NCBI GenBank assembly: GCA_027924585.1
Contig: BSBM01001138.1
Location: 14,744,501 to 14,808,500 of the forward strand
Length of the DNA stretch: 64,000 nt
DNA from: Larix kaempferi
Lineage: Eukaryota > Streptophyta > Pinopsida > Pinales > Pinaceae
Direction: 5' to 3'
A program made the position numbers and the translations under genes. Below, piece after piece: positions 42,164 to 53,900 of the stretch; position 1 is the first letter of the stretch, and each line of letters begins with the position of its first letter. The notes under the pieces are model-generated. The model did not search any database and was not told where the DNA came from. It saw only the letters and a program-made list of their open reading frames with translations.

Positions 42164-43101
42164 TTATTTTCTCATAGCTTCCTCCAGAGTCTTAGGGTTG
42201 TCGTACTCAATTTTGTCTTTGATATTAAAAGGTAAGCAACTCATAAATCTTTGTACTATAGTATTTTCGTCCACAATGTAAGGTACATATCTTAACAGAT
42301 TTAGGAATTTACTGCTTAACTCTTTCATGTTCATAGAGCCTAGTTTTAAATCATAAAACTCTTTTGCTTTTTCTTCGTAGTACTGTTCAGACAGAAACTT
42401 CTTCTTAAAATATTTTTTAAATGTATTCCAAGTTACACTCCTTTCTTTAATGCCTTTTACTCTTTTTATATCTTGCCACCAAATATCTGCTTTCCCAATC
42501 AAATTATAAATGGCCATCTTAGCTTTCAGCTTATCTGAATAATCATAAATGTGAAAGTATTTCTTCATACCTGACAGTGATGCTTTGGCTATTTCTCCCT
42601 TTTCATTTTCACCGTTAAACGTTGGGGGTTTTATCTTCTTGAACTCCCCTAAAATCTGTTCATATGGTTTATAATTTCTCCTTTTTGGTCTACGGTCACT
42701 TTCACTGCTGTCACTAGAATACTTATGTTTCTTTTTATGTATTTTAACATTAATTTTAGAAGAAGAGTTGCTGTCATCATTAGAGAATTTTAACTTCTTA
42801 CCTTTGTGTTGGTAGGACATGGTTCCAAATTCAGAATTAAATTCTATTCTTTTATATTTTTCGTCATTATGATATTTATCCAGTAAAATTTGATTCAGTT
42901 CTTCTTGTCCTTTTAAAATCCTTTCATTTTCTTCCTTAACAGTTTTCATCTCAACTTTTAAATCATTAACTGTGTGAAGAAGTTCAGATGAATTATCATT
43001 TAATTCTAGGTAAATATTTTCTTCGTTAACATGTTCATGTTCGTTATTATTTGGTTATTATGCCGGGATCTATCCTCAGCAGATTCTTCTGGTCCTTCCA
43101 T
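42164..43101 (-). pseudogene. Gypsy gag
   Basis: The start ATG is at 43101-43099, after which a frameshift is needed near 43040. From 42949 the frame is open for 261 codons. It has a charged N-terminus with a Lys/Ser-rich stretch, then the retrotransposon gag domain: KIKPPTFNGENEKGEI, KAKMAIYNLIGKADIWW, and a region with FKKKFLSEQYYEEKAKEF. It ends before the knuckle region. The damage is limited, which fits a fairly recent insertion. Confidence 0.85.
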
Positions 43102-43134
43102 ACCTACAAATTAGATACCAAATGTTATGTGAAG

Positions 43135-43139
<5 letters not shown>

Positions 43140-43177
<38 letters not shown>

Positions 43178-43473
43178 AGTAACTGTGTTTTATGTTTAAA
43201 TTTTCTATTGCACGAGTTGAGTCACTTTCAAGCCTAGTGTTTGAACTTGCGCTCTGATACCACATGTAACACCTCCAAAATTCATAAAAAAAAAAATTGT
43301 GTAGTATAAATACTACAATTTATTATGCGTAAAGTATAATTTTGGAATGTTAATCTCCTTGTTAACTGTTTAACTACAATTCATATTGACGACAATAAAT
43401 TACAAGATTTATTGTTTAATTTAATATGTCTTATGTTGATGTATATGTAACTTCAGAATGTATTTCATATATG

Positions 43474-43514
<41 letters not shown>

Positions 43515-43813
43515 AGTAACTGTGTTTTATGTTTAAATTTTCTATTGCACGAGTTGAGTCACTTTCAGGCCTAGTGTTTGAACTTGCGCTCTGATACCAC
43601 ATGTAACACCTCCAAAATTCATAAAAAAAAAAATTGTGTAGTATAAATACTACAATTTATTATGCGTAAAGTATAATTTTGGAATGTTAATCTCCTTGTT
43701 AACTGTTTAACTACAATTCATATTGACGACAATAAATTACAAGATTTATTGTTTAATTTAATATGTCTTATGTTGATGTATATGTAACTTCAGAATGTAT
43801 TTCATATATGTAT
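43140..43813. repeat. 337-bp tandem duplication across gypsy leader, LTR and copia LTR
   Basis: 43140-43476 and 43477-43813 are almost identical; I see one substitution (caagcc/caggcc) outside the poly(A) tracts. Each copy has a poly(A) run (about 41 and 36 nt), the gypsy leader and PBS, about 170 bp of gypsy LTR and the first 43 bp of the copia LTR. It therefore arose after the copia insertion, or is an assembly artefact at the homopolymer. Confidence 0.9.
43250..43264 (-). other. Gypsy primer-binding site (duplicated at 43587-43601)
   Basis: On the minus strand TGGTATCAGAGCGC lies two bases after the LTR end and is complementary to the 3' end of initiator tRNA-Met. The second copy belongs to the 337-bp duplication. 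Confidence 0.8.
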
Positions 43814-44459
43814 ATTGTACTCCTATAGAGATGGTATTATTCCTCTATACGGAAGTGTTTGTATTCCTATAGAGATGTTATTATTCCTCTATACAGAAGT
43901 GTCGTCATTTATATTGTAAGTGTCGTAACTTATACTTGATGGATTATTAGACCACCTTGTTGGGGTCGGCCCTGTATAAGTCATGTGGGTCAAAGGGTTA
44001 TTAGACCACCCTATTGGGGGTCGGCCATGTGGGTCAAAGGGTTATTAAACCACCCTATTAGGTGTCATCCCAGTCAACATTGTTTTATGTGGTTAAGTTA
44101 AGGCCGACCTAGTAAAGGTTATTAGTCAAGTCAAGTCAAGTATAAATAGAGTGTGGGAGGCACTCTATTTGATTATTCTATTCTCTCTCACACACTTTGG
44201 AAAGTGGTGCACTTGTGGAGGAGGAGAAGTTGTTGCTAGGAGATGTCTATCTCTTATGCTTGGGTTATATCATTACTCTATCTATCTCTGAGGAAGTTAT
44301 TGGGGTTTTTCACCTTTATGGTTTTCTCCAAGTAAAGTCTGTGTCTCTTATGTGCTTGCATTATTGTGTCCATGATTGATATGATGTATATATGTTGTAC
44401 ATGTTGTTCTCTCAGTTAAGATCCTAGATCAAATTGAAGTAAATTCTGAAAAATTAACA
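43771..44459 (+). repeat. Copia copy 1, 5' LTR
   Basis: It runs from tgttgatgtatatg to aaaattaaca. A TATA box, tataaata, is at 44141-44148. Three imperfect repeats of a phrase with ttattagaccaccctattgg lie at about 43945-44070 and may be U3 regulatory repeats. The PBS TGGTATCAGAGCTAGCC follows at 44460. Confidence 0.92.
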
Positions 44460-47285
44460 TGGTATCAGAGCTAGCCTGAAAGAAGGCATGGTATGGCATG
44501 TATGACACTTATTGCAATTGCGAAGCTAGGGCTTGATATAGAAAAAACCATTCATCGTATCACTTTCTCTATAAATAAATTTTGGCAAGGTTTCAGGGTT
44601 TGAAAATCGCATAGGGAAAAGCTAAGATCCCCATGTACCTTTTTTCCAAAGGAAAACCTCTAATTCATTGTACTTTGTGATTTATGATCTGTACAATATA
44701 GGGTTTTTTCCTCTTCCAGATATCAGTCATAAACAGGTGACCTTGGAAACAAGGTCATAAAATGGGATAGGAAGCTTCAAATGAAATTTCGTAAAAAGTG
44801 ACAGGCAGTGCATAGACTGTAATTTCTCAGGTAACATTTTTAGAGGCCGAAACGGATCCAGTGACACGTGGCACATCGTACAAGTTCGTTCTCCTGGTTT
44901 ATCCCATAAACAAGTCACGTTGCGAAACTTGGCATAACTCTCTCTCAGAGAATCCATTTGAGGTCAGACCTATGGGGTTGGAAAGATGACATGTTGCGCT
45001 ATCATAGAAAAATGTTTTAGACCCTATGGATCGAAAAGCTCAGAGTTACACCAAAAACAATCAAATACATATTTATGTCAAAACAGAATTATTTTTTAGC
45101 ACCTTCATTCATGGCTTCTGGAATTTAGGGTTTCGGATAAAGTTGGAATTTTTGTAATCGGAGACTACGGCTGAATGCCTCTCATCAAAATTGAAATTTA
45201 GAGACCAAGATCAGAATTTTTGGTTGGGTAGAAGGCCGGGCTTGATCAGACGCTAGTTCATGACTTTGATCGGAAAAGTGGAAAATTAGGGCTTCTGCAA
45301 AAATGGAAATTTTTGAAATCTGTGACCACGGCTGGAAGCTCCTCAGAAAAATAGAAGCTTAGAGCTTTGGATCAAACCTTTTGATTGGGAATAAGGGTGG
45401 GATTTATAAAACCCTAGTTCAAGGTCATGTCCAATGAATCTGGAAGTTTCAAAGGCAAATTTGAGGGGTGAAACTTTGCAGTTTTCAAATTCTGAGTATA
45501 CCAGCTTGATCAGCTCATCAAGGCGCATATTTCTATCCTTTCGGAAGTCTGAAATTCAAAGTTTGAATTTTTAGGGTTTCTCTGACAAACTCTAATCTAG
45601 CTCCAGATCCAGTTCCTGCAAATCAAGTGGATTGGGTTAATCCTAGAAGAAAATGGATTGGTCACCTGCATAAGTGAAGAAGTTCCTGTTTCAGAGGGAG
45701 AAGAGGCTAAGGCCTTACATAAGAAGATTACAAGCAATCTCGACAGGTAGGACTTACATGTATGTTTCAAATTTTGTTCATGGTTAATTTTATGATATGT
45801 TTTTCTTCATATCATTACGGTTAGTACAATCTTAATTAATTACTAGACTTGTCGTATCACCTTGATAAAATTATGAATACATGATAGAAGATATTCATTG
45901 ATTAAGGTTTTGACACTTATGATTGTACTAATGCATTGTGATGTTGTATGAGGTTTATGTTGTTCGCTAACATAAAAGGTACACCAAGAAAGACAAATCA
46001 TGTTCTACTTCAAGAACATATGATCATGGTGACATGAAGTCAAAGATTCATCCATTGTCATGGATCACATAGAAGATCTACTTACGAGGTATGTATAACT
46101 TGGTTCTACAATGGTTAACTTATGAGACATGTAGGTTACTAGCACAAGTCATTGAGGAGAACGAGAAGACATCATGCGGGTATGTTAGACATAACTAGCT
46201 AACATAGTAATCCAGGTATGTTTTTCCTATATCAAGTTAGAATCTTACCTTGTGTTAGGAACCCTTATATAAGTATACTTGGTATGATTGGTTATGTTTA
46301 TTCATAAAGTTAGAAATGTAAGTAATCACGGGTTTATGCATTTTATGTCTCTTATCTTGATTGATGATTTAACTAACCAAAAGAATCCTATGATCAAATA
46401 AGAATATGCATGAGTAAAAGAAGACTTCCCTGAAATCTTGAATACTAATGTTTATTATCTATGTTTGAAATGATCATGACTATACATGTTTAAGATTATT
46501 GTGTTTTGATAGTATTAAGATTATACTAATGAATGTGTGATTATGTATGATACCTCGAGGATAACACAATGATGATACTAATAAGCATGCATAGTGATGG
46601 ATATAAGTTCAAGGACAGGTAATCCAGGAAGCAAAGATCAAAAGGGAGCACACTCCAGTTGTTCCTGCAAGAAAGCAAAGATCAAGAGGGAGCACACTTC
46701 AAAAGTTTCTTCAGGGATGAAGATATTCAGAGGGAGTTGACGACTTCTCACAATCCACATCAAAATGGGGTTGTAGAAAAGAAGCAAAGACTGAGAGGGA
46801 GTCAACCCAACAAAGAAACAAAGATAAGTATTTGAATTATTATTCCTTGCATATTTTATTGTTTAAATAATACTGTTCAATAATGTATATACTCATGTTC
46901 CTAGAATTAGTTTGTGTATTATGCATATTAGAATAGTTGCATTGATGAACAGTATACTACTAATATACATGGGTAAGTGGCCTATGGCACTGTACAACAT
47001 TCCATTGCTACTTATCTAGAATGAAACCTCTTTGCTGACATGTTGGGAGTTGTGCACACTCTTAACAATTTTCTGGTAGAGATTGGAAGGCATCTAGAAA
47101 GTTACGGGATATGGATAAATGTTGTATTGAAGCATTGGCTAAGATAATTGCATGATTGTATGACATATTTCTTTATGTGTAAGAATTTGTTCTAAAAACT
47201 ATGAGATGTTTTCTAATCATGCAATTTAACTTGTTGTGTAGGAAAGATTGTATACCATCACGTACAAAAAAAGGACTACAACATT
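44460..47285 (+). other. Copia copy 1 internal region without intact gag or integrase
   Basis: Here a copia element should code for gag, protease and integrase, but there is no long open frame. Short coding-like islands are separated by AT-rich, intron-like stretches. Several islands end in donor-like sequences (gacag|gtagg near 45746, acgag|gtatgt near 46089, atccag|gtatgt near 46212), and the next ones are preceded by AG. The counterpart on the minus strand (59.6-60.7 kb) keeps some of these junctions. Antisense frames at 44727-44957 are shadows. Confidence 0.6.
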
Positions 47286-47289
47286 TGTT

Positions 47290-48704
47290 CAGCAACAAAG
47301 TTATCTATTGAAAATATTGAAGATATTGAAGTTTCCAGGATCTGGGAAGAATGCCATGATCAAGGAGTACCAGTCGATCATGAAGATGTTTGGGATGCAA
47401 TCCCAAGACCTGAAGGGGAGTCTGTAGTGACTTCCAAGAGGATCTACAAGATCAAGCATGCTGCAGGTGGTAGCATAGGGACTTTTGCTCTTGTAGCCAG
47501 ATACACTTCCATTAGATCCGTACTTGCTCTGGCTGCAGTGATGAAAGGGAAGATACACCAGATGGATTTCAAGACAGCTTTCTTGAATGGTGTAGTTGAA
47601 GAAGAAGTGTATGTGGAGCAGCCACTTGGTTCTGAGACACATGACATGGAGTCATATATGTGCAGAACATGGTTTGGTAGGATAGACAGCTTTCTATCTA
47701 GTTTGGGCCTTACAAGGAGTAAAGCGGATTCCAACCTTTACTACAAGGTTGAGGAAGGAAATCCAGTGATACTACTTTTGTATATGGATGATCTATTTAT
47801 TACAGGTGAAGATAGATTGATTGCCGACATGCAGCGAAAGCTTGCTGCCGAGTTCGAGATGAAGAACTTATGGATGATGTACTATTTTGTAGGTATGGAG
47901 GTGTGGCAGAGTGTAGATGGAATATTCCTTGGACAAGGGAAGTATGCAGTAGAGATCCTGAAAAGGTTCGGGATGATGGACTGCAAGGCCATGGCCACAC
48001 CTATGGAATCAAACTTGAAGCTTCTGTGTGATGCTTCATCTGAGCCGGTTGATATCACTATGTATCGTCAGATGATTGGGTCCTTGCTGTACCTGACGAA
48101 CACGAGACTAGATATTTTCTTTGCGGTGAACACATTGAGCCACTTCCTGACGGATCCGAGAAGTGTTCACCTAGTTGCTATAAAGCATATTCTGAGGTAC
48201 CTGAAGGGTACAGTTGATTATGGGCTCAAGTATGATGCGAATCAAAAGTTTAACCTACAGGGTTATGTTGATTCAGATTGGGCAGGCAATGCTGCAGATA
48301 AGAAGAGCACTTCTGGGTGTTGCTTCAGTATGGGATCAGGTGTGATCTCTTGGTTTAGCAGGAAGCAGTCCTACGTAGCACTGAGTACAGTCGAGGCAGA
48401 GTATGTTGCATCCTGTTCGGCTAGTTGTGAGGAAGTATGGCTTCGGAAGCTACTGCCAGAGTTATTTGATCTCCCGCTAGAGACTACTGGTATCTTTTGT
48501 GATAACCAGAGTTGTGTGAAGCTATCTGAGAACCCGGTGTTCCGTGACAGGTCAAAGCACATTGAGATCAAATATCACTATATTAGGGATATGGTGCAGA
48601 GCGAAGTAGTGAATCTCCTGTATATTGTGACGGATGAGCATATTGCAGATGTGCTGACGAAGCCACTAGCCAGAGTGAAGTTCGAGTACTTCAGAGAGGC
48701 TTAG
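47290..48704 (+). CDS. Copia RT-RNase H fragment with internal deletions
   Basis: The frame is open for over 425 codons to TAG at 48704. Motifs are VWDAIPRPEG (RT start), HQMDFKTAFLNG (first RT Asp), LLYMDDLFITG (YVDD-type box read YMDD), GYVDSDWAGNAADKKSTSG (RNase H), WFSRKQSYVALSTVEAEY, and an end with ADVLTKPLARVKF. Two in-frame deletions remove conserved RT segments: the block normally between the Gly-Ser-Ile and TFAPVARYTS motifs, and the LYGLKQAPRAWY block. The enzyme is therefore probably inactive although the frame is open. The start is not certain, because in life it would be part of a polyprotein. Confidence 0.85.
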
Positions 48705-48819
48705 TGTTCTTTAGATCGACGACACTTCAAGGAAGAAGTGATGGACACATCTACTGGATCCATTCCAAGCATGGTGATAAGAGGATCCTTCCCATGGCTG
48801 TGGATGTAAGCGCTAGATG

Positions 48820-49336
48820 ATGAGCATCAGGACAATGCCCCAGTTACTGCTCTATATTTGTATGCATCATGTTGATTCTAGATATGATCAGTTGGATCAT
48901 TTATGTATTTGTATGCATCATGTTGATGCTGGATATGATCAGTTGGATCATTTATGTATGTATGCATCATGTTGATGCTGGATATGATCAGTTGGATCAT
49001 TTATGTATGTATGCATCATGTTGATGCTAGATATGATCAGTTGGATCATGTATATGTATCTGTATATGTATCAGGTGGATACACTGTATGATCAGGTGGA
49101 TCATGTGTGTTGATATGTATAAGGTATGATCAGGTGGATCATGTATTTGTATGTGTATCAGGTAGATACATTGAATGATCAGGTAGATCATGTATGATGA
49201 TATGTATCAGGTAGATAGTGTGTATGCATCAGGCAGATGCATTGTATGATCAGGATGATCACAGATGACGAGCTTCAGGATGTTGCTCTAGATGATGTAC
49301 ATCAGGATGATGTATGGTGAGTATCGGTTTGATACT
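48820..49336 (+). repeat. Covarying micro-hairpin array, copia copy 1
   Basis: About 18 short inverted repeats follow each other every 20-30 nt. Stems are 5-7 bp and loops mostly 5 nt, in the pattern NN-ATC-(5)-GAT-N'N'. Examples are TGATC-AGTTG-GATCA, GCATC-ATGTT-GATGC (three perfect copies), TGTATC-AGGTG-GATACA (49067-49083), ATGCATC-AGGCA-GATGCAT (49224-49242), TACATC-AGGAT-GATGTA (49298-49314) and GTATC-GGTTT-GATAC (49321-49335). Outer stem bases vary between units but stay complementary. Spacing is not a multiple of 3, and frames contain stops. It lies between the RNase H stop and the PPT. Confidence 0.85.
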
Positions 49337-49374
49337 CTATGGTCGTGGACAAGTTGTGTAGGTAGCATGGAAAA

Positions 49375-49925
49375 GACCCTTTAAAAATCAGACAGGTAGA
49401 GTGGTGTGATCGTAACATCCTGGGTTGCTCTATCGAGATCTAGACAGGTAGAGCGGTGTGCTCATAACATCCTGGGATTCTCTGAGTAGGTTTTGCTACA
49501 GGTAGCATAGAAAAGACCCTTTAAAAACCAGACAGGTAGAGCGGTGTGCTCGTAACATCCTAGGTTGCTCTATCGAGATCCAGACAGGTAGAGTGGTGTG
49601 CTCGTAACATCCTGGGATGCTCTGAGTAGGTTTTTCTACAGTTTGGCATAGAAAAGATTCTTTAAAATCTAGACAGGTAGAGCGGTGTGCTCGTAACATC
49701 CTGGGATGCTCTATCGAGATCCAGACAGGTAGAGTGGTTTTCTTGTAACATACTGGGATGCTCTGAGTAGGTTTTGCAAAATTTCACATAGAAAAGATCC
49801 TTTAAAATCAGGACAGGTAGAGCGGTGTGCTCGTAACAGCTTGGGATGCTCTATCGAGATCCAGACAGGTAGAGCGGTTCGCTCATAACATCCTAGGATG
49901 CTCTGAGTAGGTTTTGTGAAGTTCA
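49375..49925 (+). repeat. Four tandem ~140-bp units in the copia 3' region
   Basis: The phrase gacaggtagag recurs in pairs at 49391/49443, 49531/49583, 49671/49724 and 49813/49863, so each unit is a dimer of unequal halves. Most halves hold GAGC-N5-GCTC (for example gagcggtgtgctc), again a small hairpin with a 5-nt loop. Open frames on the minus strand here are repeat artefacts. Confidence 0.85.
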
Positions 49926-50221
49926 ACATGTTAAAGAACCTATAGTCTGCACTAGGTTTTTTTGATGCACATAATCAGTCCTAGGATCCATAGTATGGCC
50001 ATTGATGATGAAGACATGTAGGTGGTGGGCCTACATCCAGTATGAAAAAGGACTAGCTCTGTAGAAATTCCTATGACAAGTAGATTCAGAGATTGATTGA
50101 TATAGCAGCAGTAGTGACGATGACGATGACTCGATGATGATTATCCAGTGACGATGATCCAGAGAAGAAGACTTGTGCTATAAGACCTGTGATGAGAAAT
50201 ACCTTCCTAGTTAAGAGGGAG

Positions 50222-50910
50222 TGTTGATGTATATGTAACTTCGGAATGTATTTCATATATGTATATTGTACTCCTATAGAGATGGTATTATTCCTCTATA
50301 CGGAAGTGTTTGTATTCCTATAGAGATGTTATTATTCCTCTATACGGAAGTGTCATCATTTATATTGTAAGTGTCATAACTTATACTTGATGGGTTATTA
50401 GACCACCTTGTTGGGGTCAGCCCTGTATAAGTCATGTGGGTCGAAGGGTTATTAGACCACCCTATTGGGGGTCGACCATGTGGGTCAAAGGGTTATTAGA
50501 CCACCCTATTGGGTGTCGGCCCAGTCAGCATTATGTTATGTGGTTAATTTAAGGCCGACCTAGTAAAGGTTATTAGGCAAGTCAAGTCAAGTATAAATAG
50601 AGTGCGGGAGGCACTCTATTTGATTATTCTATTCTCTCTCACACACTTTGGAGAGTGGCACACTTGTGGAGGAGGAGAAGCTGTTGCTAGGAGATGTCTA
50701 TCTCTTATGCTTGGGTTGTATCATTGCTCTATCTATCTTTGAGGAAGTTATTGGGGTTTTTCACCTTTATGGTTTTCCCCAAGTAAACTCTGTGTCTCTT
50801 GTGTGCTTGCATTATTGTGTCCATGATTGATATGCTGTAGATATGTTGTACATGTTGTTCTCTCAGTTAAGATCCTAGATCAGATTGAATTTAATTCTGA
50901 AAAATTAACA
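50222..50910 (+). repeat. Copia copy 1, 3' LTR
   Basis: It is 689 bp, the same length as the 5' LTR, with the same TATA box at 50592-50599 and the same internal repeats. It is preceded by the polypurine tract ttaagagggag. Confidence 0.92.
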
Positions 50911-53900
50911 TCTTAAACACCGAATACAGCCTTCTTTTGATTGCCTTTAATATGATGATTTAATACTTATGACGATGTTTGATAATTAAGTTGTTATCCC
51001 TTGTGTTGTAATATGAAATTTTCATTATAAGTATATTTTTTAACACTGAACATGTTTTTCTTTGTTGATGGGGGTTCCTTGTGATGCCTGAAGCTTACTT
51101 AGCTTTACACTAAAGCATTCTGCCTCTTTGACCAGGTTACAGGTGAGAATACACATCCATAGAATTGGTATTAATATTAAGAGTGAGGTCATTATGGTGA
51201 TAAACTACTTCTTTACCTCGTATTGGTTAGATTATTATTATGAGACTTAGTCTAACTCGAATAAGGAGTTGGAGACTTATAACTCAAACTTAATGGTGAT
51301 AAACTCTTGTTTCTATGGTTGATTTACATTATACATGTATTAGTTGATTAAGTATTTACCCTAGACTTCAAGGTTCCTAGGCAACTCAATGGTGTTGTTT
51401 TAAAATGTGATCTGAACTATATCAAAGTGGTTCCAAGACCATTCGGCGTTAAAGTATTGAACTCTCCAAATAAACGATGGAATGAACTATATTAATGTGG
51501 TTTTTATATTTAAAAGGTGGTGGTTGACAGTTCATGCATTAAATGAACCCATGTGATTGACTTGGAGTAGCTCCACGTATAGGGAAAACCCTATCCTTGC
51601 GCTAAGGGTTTTGGTCTTTGGCATTTTGTTGCGTTTCTCAGAGGGATGGAGAGCCATGCTCTCTCGGCCGCCATGGCTATGAGCCATTTGAACACAGTCT
51701 CAGTTTATCTTAGTCGCAGAGGTGATTATCATACTATTAACCTGGTCTTCAGTTGTTAATTTTTATGGTTCTCACAGCTTGACTTCCATCTAGCTTACTC
51801 TTGGGAAGCTCTCGGCTAAGTTCAAGCCTGGTGAATGTAATGTCTGCAACCCTTGGTATTTTATTTGACTTATTTGTAATGTATTCTTGTGCATATTCTT
51901 TATTCATTGTAATCATTGTTTAACCATACGTTTCCTTGTTTGACAAGGTTTTACCAAACCTCTGGACTCGACCTCGGTCTCGGCAATAGCTTGGGAACAA
52001 GGAAAATCTTCTCCAATGGTTGAGAACCATGGTAAGCTTCGACCCATCCACAAGAGAGACTCCTCTATCCATAATGTTTAAAATATAACAATGGTTCTCT
52101 AGCATTGTTTATCTATGAGCATGAGATATTTATTTTTCTTGTAATGGAATTGCTATTGTAACTGTTTTCTGGCTAAAAGCCAATGTTAGGGTTTCGACTA
52201 CTATTTGTAAAGAATATAGACATTTAGTTTGCTTTGCTTGGGTACCATTCTGGTATACCCGTGTAGTGTTACTACGTTATACTCGTTCTTATGGAAGAAA
52301 ACAATGTTTACCAGCTTCGATACTTGTATCTACTTGATTGTTAATATGGTTGTTTCTCTCGGCCTCCCTTACAGTTATTAATTGTATTTTGGTCAACGTA
52401 TTTTGTTTTGGGACCAAGCCCTTCTTCTTAAATTATAATGCAATGTTTAATATGTTTCTTCGGTTCTGGAAATGATACAGGGTTAAACCCTAAACCCTGT
52501 ACAGTATTTAAATTCTATATTTATAGTTTTTATTATGTATAACCTAAGGTTGGGCGAGCTCTCTATCTCGAGACTCGCACCATTGACCTTCTTTTGATAC
52601 CTATTTGAATATAATGGCAACAATGCATCCAATGGATGCGTTCTGCATCACTTCAAATGTTTCGACTATATTAGGGATTGATTTGGTTTTTACTATTTAT
52701 ATTTTTCATATTAATGTTGGGACCAACAATATCGTTGTTGACATCCTGGGTTGTATTAGACCGGTTCATAATATTTTAAAAAGGAAAACAGGGTGAGACC
52801 TTTGGGTCTCGAGCCCTTGTTATGATGTTTTATTATTTCTGTTGGATTATATTATGATAATCGTGTTTGTTTCCTGGTATATGTAAATGTATTCTTTATA
52901 CGGTCTTACAACTGTATGATAATTGATATGGGATGATGTCTATAGGGTTCGACCCTCGACATAATGAATATTGTTAAAATTTGTAAACTCTTTACAGGGT
53001 TTGACCATGAACTTAGCTCTTAAAATCGACTTACTATTTTGATTTCGATGAAATAATTAACTTGTACTAGATTAGAGTTTTTAAGTTAGAATTCTTGTAT
53101 TAATACTGTGTAATACATAAATAATTAGGCTGTGTAACTGGGAAGTATTCTATTATGTATACTATGTTTATTTAAGAAGAGGAAAGTCGACTTATAAATA
53201 TAAGGATTATACATTTGTATACTTTGTGTAAATGACTCTAACTTCTTTATGAATTTGATATTGTAAATCTTTCTAGTTTATGTGCATTATATCCCATCTA
53301 TAAATAATAGCATAAATAGCAATATTTACTTATCTAGGTTTTATAAATATATATTATTATGTAAAAATCTATGATGAGATAATGTGGATTTTACAGCTAG
53401 GTTTTGACATTAACTATTTGTAATCAATATTATAAGAACAATTCCTTTACTCAGAATTTACAGATCATTTCATCTATGTTAATTAAACATCTTCCTGTAC
53501 TATAGTACATCACGAAAGTGAAAGGAAAAATACAGGAAGAAATTTATAATCATCATTCTATATTCCTCTAATTTTTATTCATCCATTCATTATACATAAA
53601 TAATTTATCAGTTCTGTAACCTAGTACTTCTAACAGCTAACTGATATGTAGGAAAAGCATCTGAGAAACTATGATAACATATAAATACAGTTTTCAGAAA
53701 TAAATCAACAGTTTTGAAGTGAATAAAAACAAAGTAGAACCTGATAACTGATAGGGTGGAAAAACACCCAAAGAGGACCCTTCCTCCCAACCTTCTCCAG
53801 AAATAAGCCAAGATCACTTGTTTTTGGACCCCCGAGCCTATTCACTGAACCAACAGGACGAAAATACTGTTTAGAAGCAAGACACTCTGTTTGTACTTCA

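Larger units (their letters stand above)
43771..50910 (+). mobile_element. Non-autonomous Ty1/copia element, copy 1
   Basis: It is on the plus strand with 689-bp LTRs at both ends, PBS at 44460, PPT at 50212-50221 and a perfect target duplication tctta (43766-43770 and 50911-50915). The only long open frame is an RT-RNase H piece. Gag and integrase survive only as scraps: a basic gag-like piece near 45975-46070 and an integrase-like HNPHQNGVVEKK near 46755-46790. The LTRs differ at perhaps 20-25 of 689 sites by eye, so it is fairly young. It shares its organisation with the copy at 55951-62151. Confidence 0.93.

Noticed and set aside
41165-42281. Plus-strand frames at 41165-41497, 41892-42074 and 42087-42281
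   Set aside because: They are antisense shadows of the minus-strand gypsy gag-pol region.
47444-48571. Minus-strand frames inside the copia RT region
   Set aside because: They are antisense to a clear 425-codon RT-RNase H frame.
48863-49336. CRISPR-like array
   Set aside because: Regular short palindromes are present, but the spacers are not unique 30-mers, repeats are not constant, there are no cas genes and the context is a plant retrotransposon.
48860-49340. Repeated-peptide coding sequence (pattern x-Q-V-D-x)
   Set aside because: Hairpins translate to similar pentapeptides locally, but spacings such as 22 nt shift the frame and stops occur in every frame.
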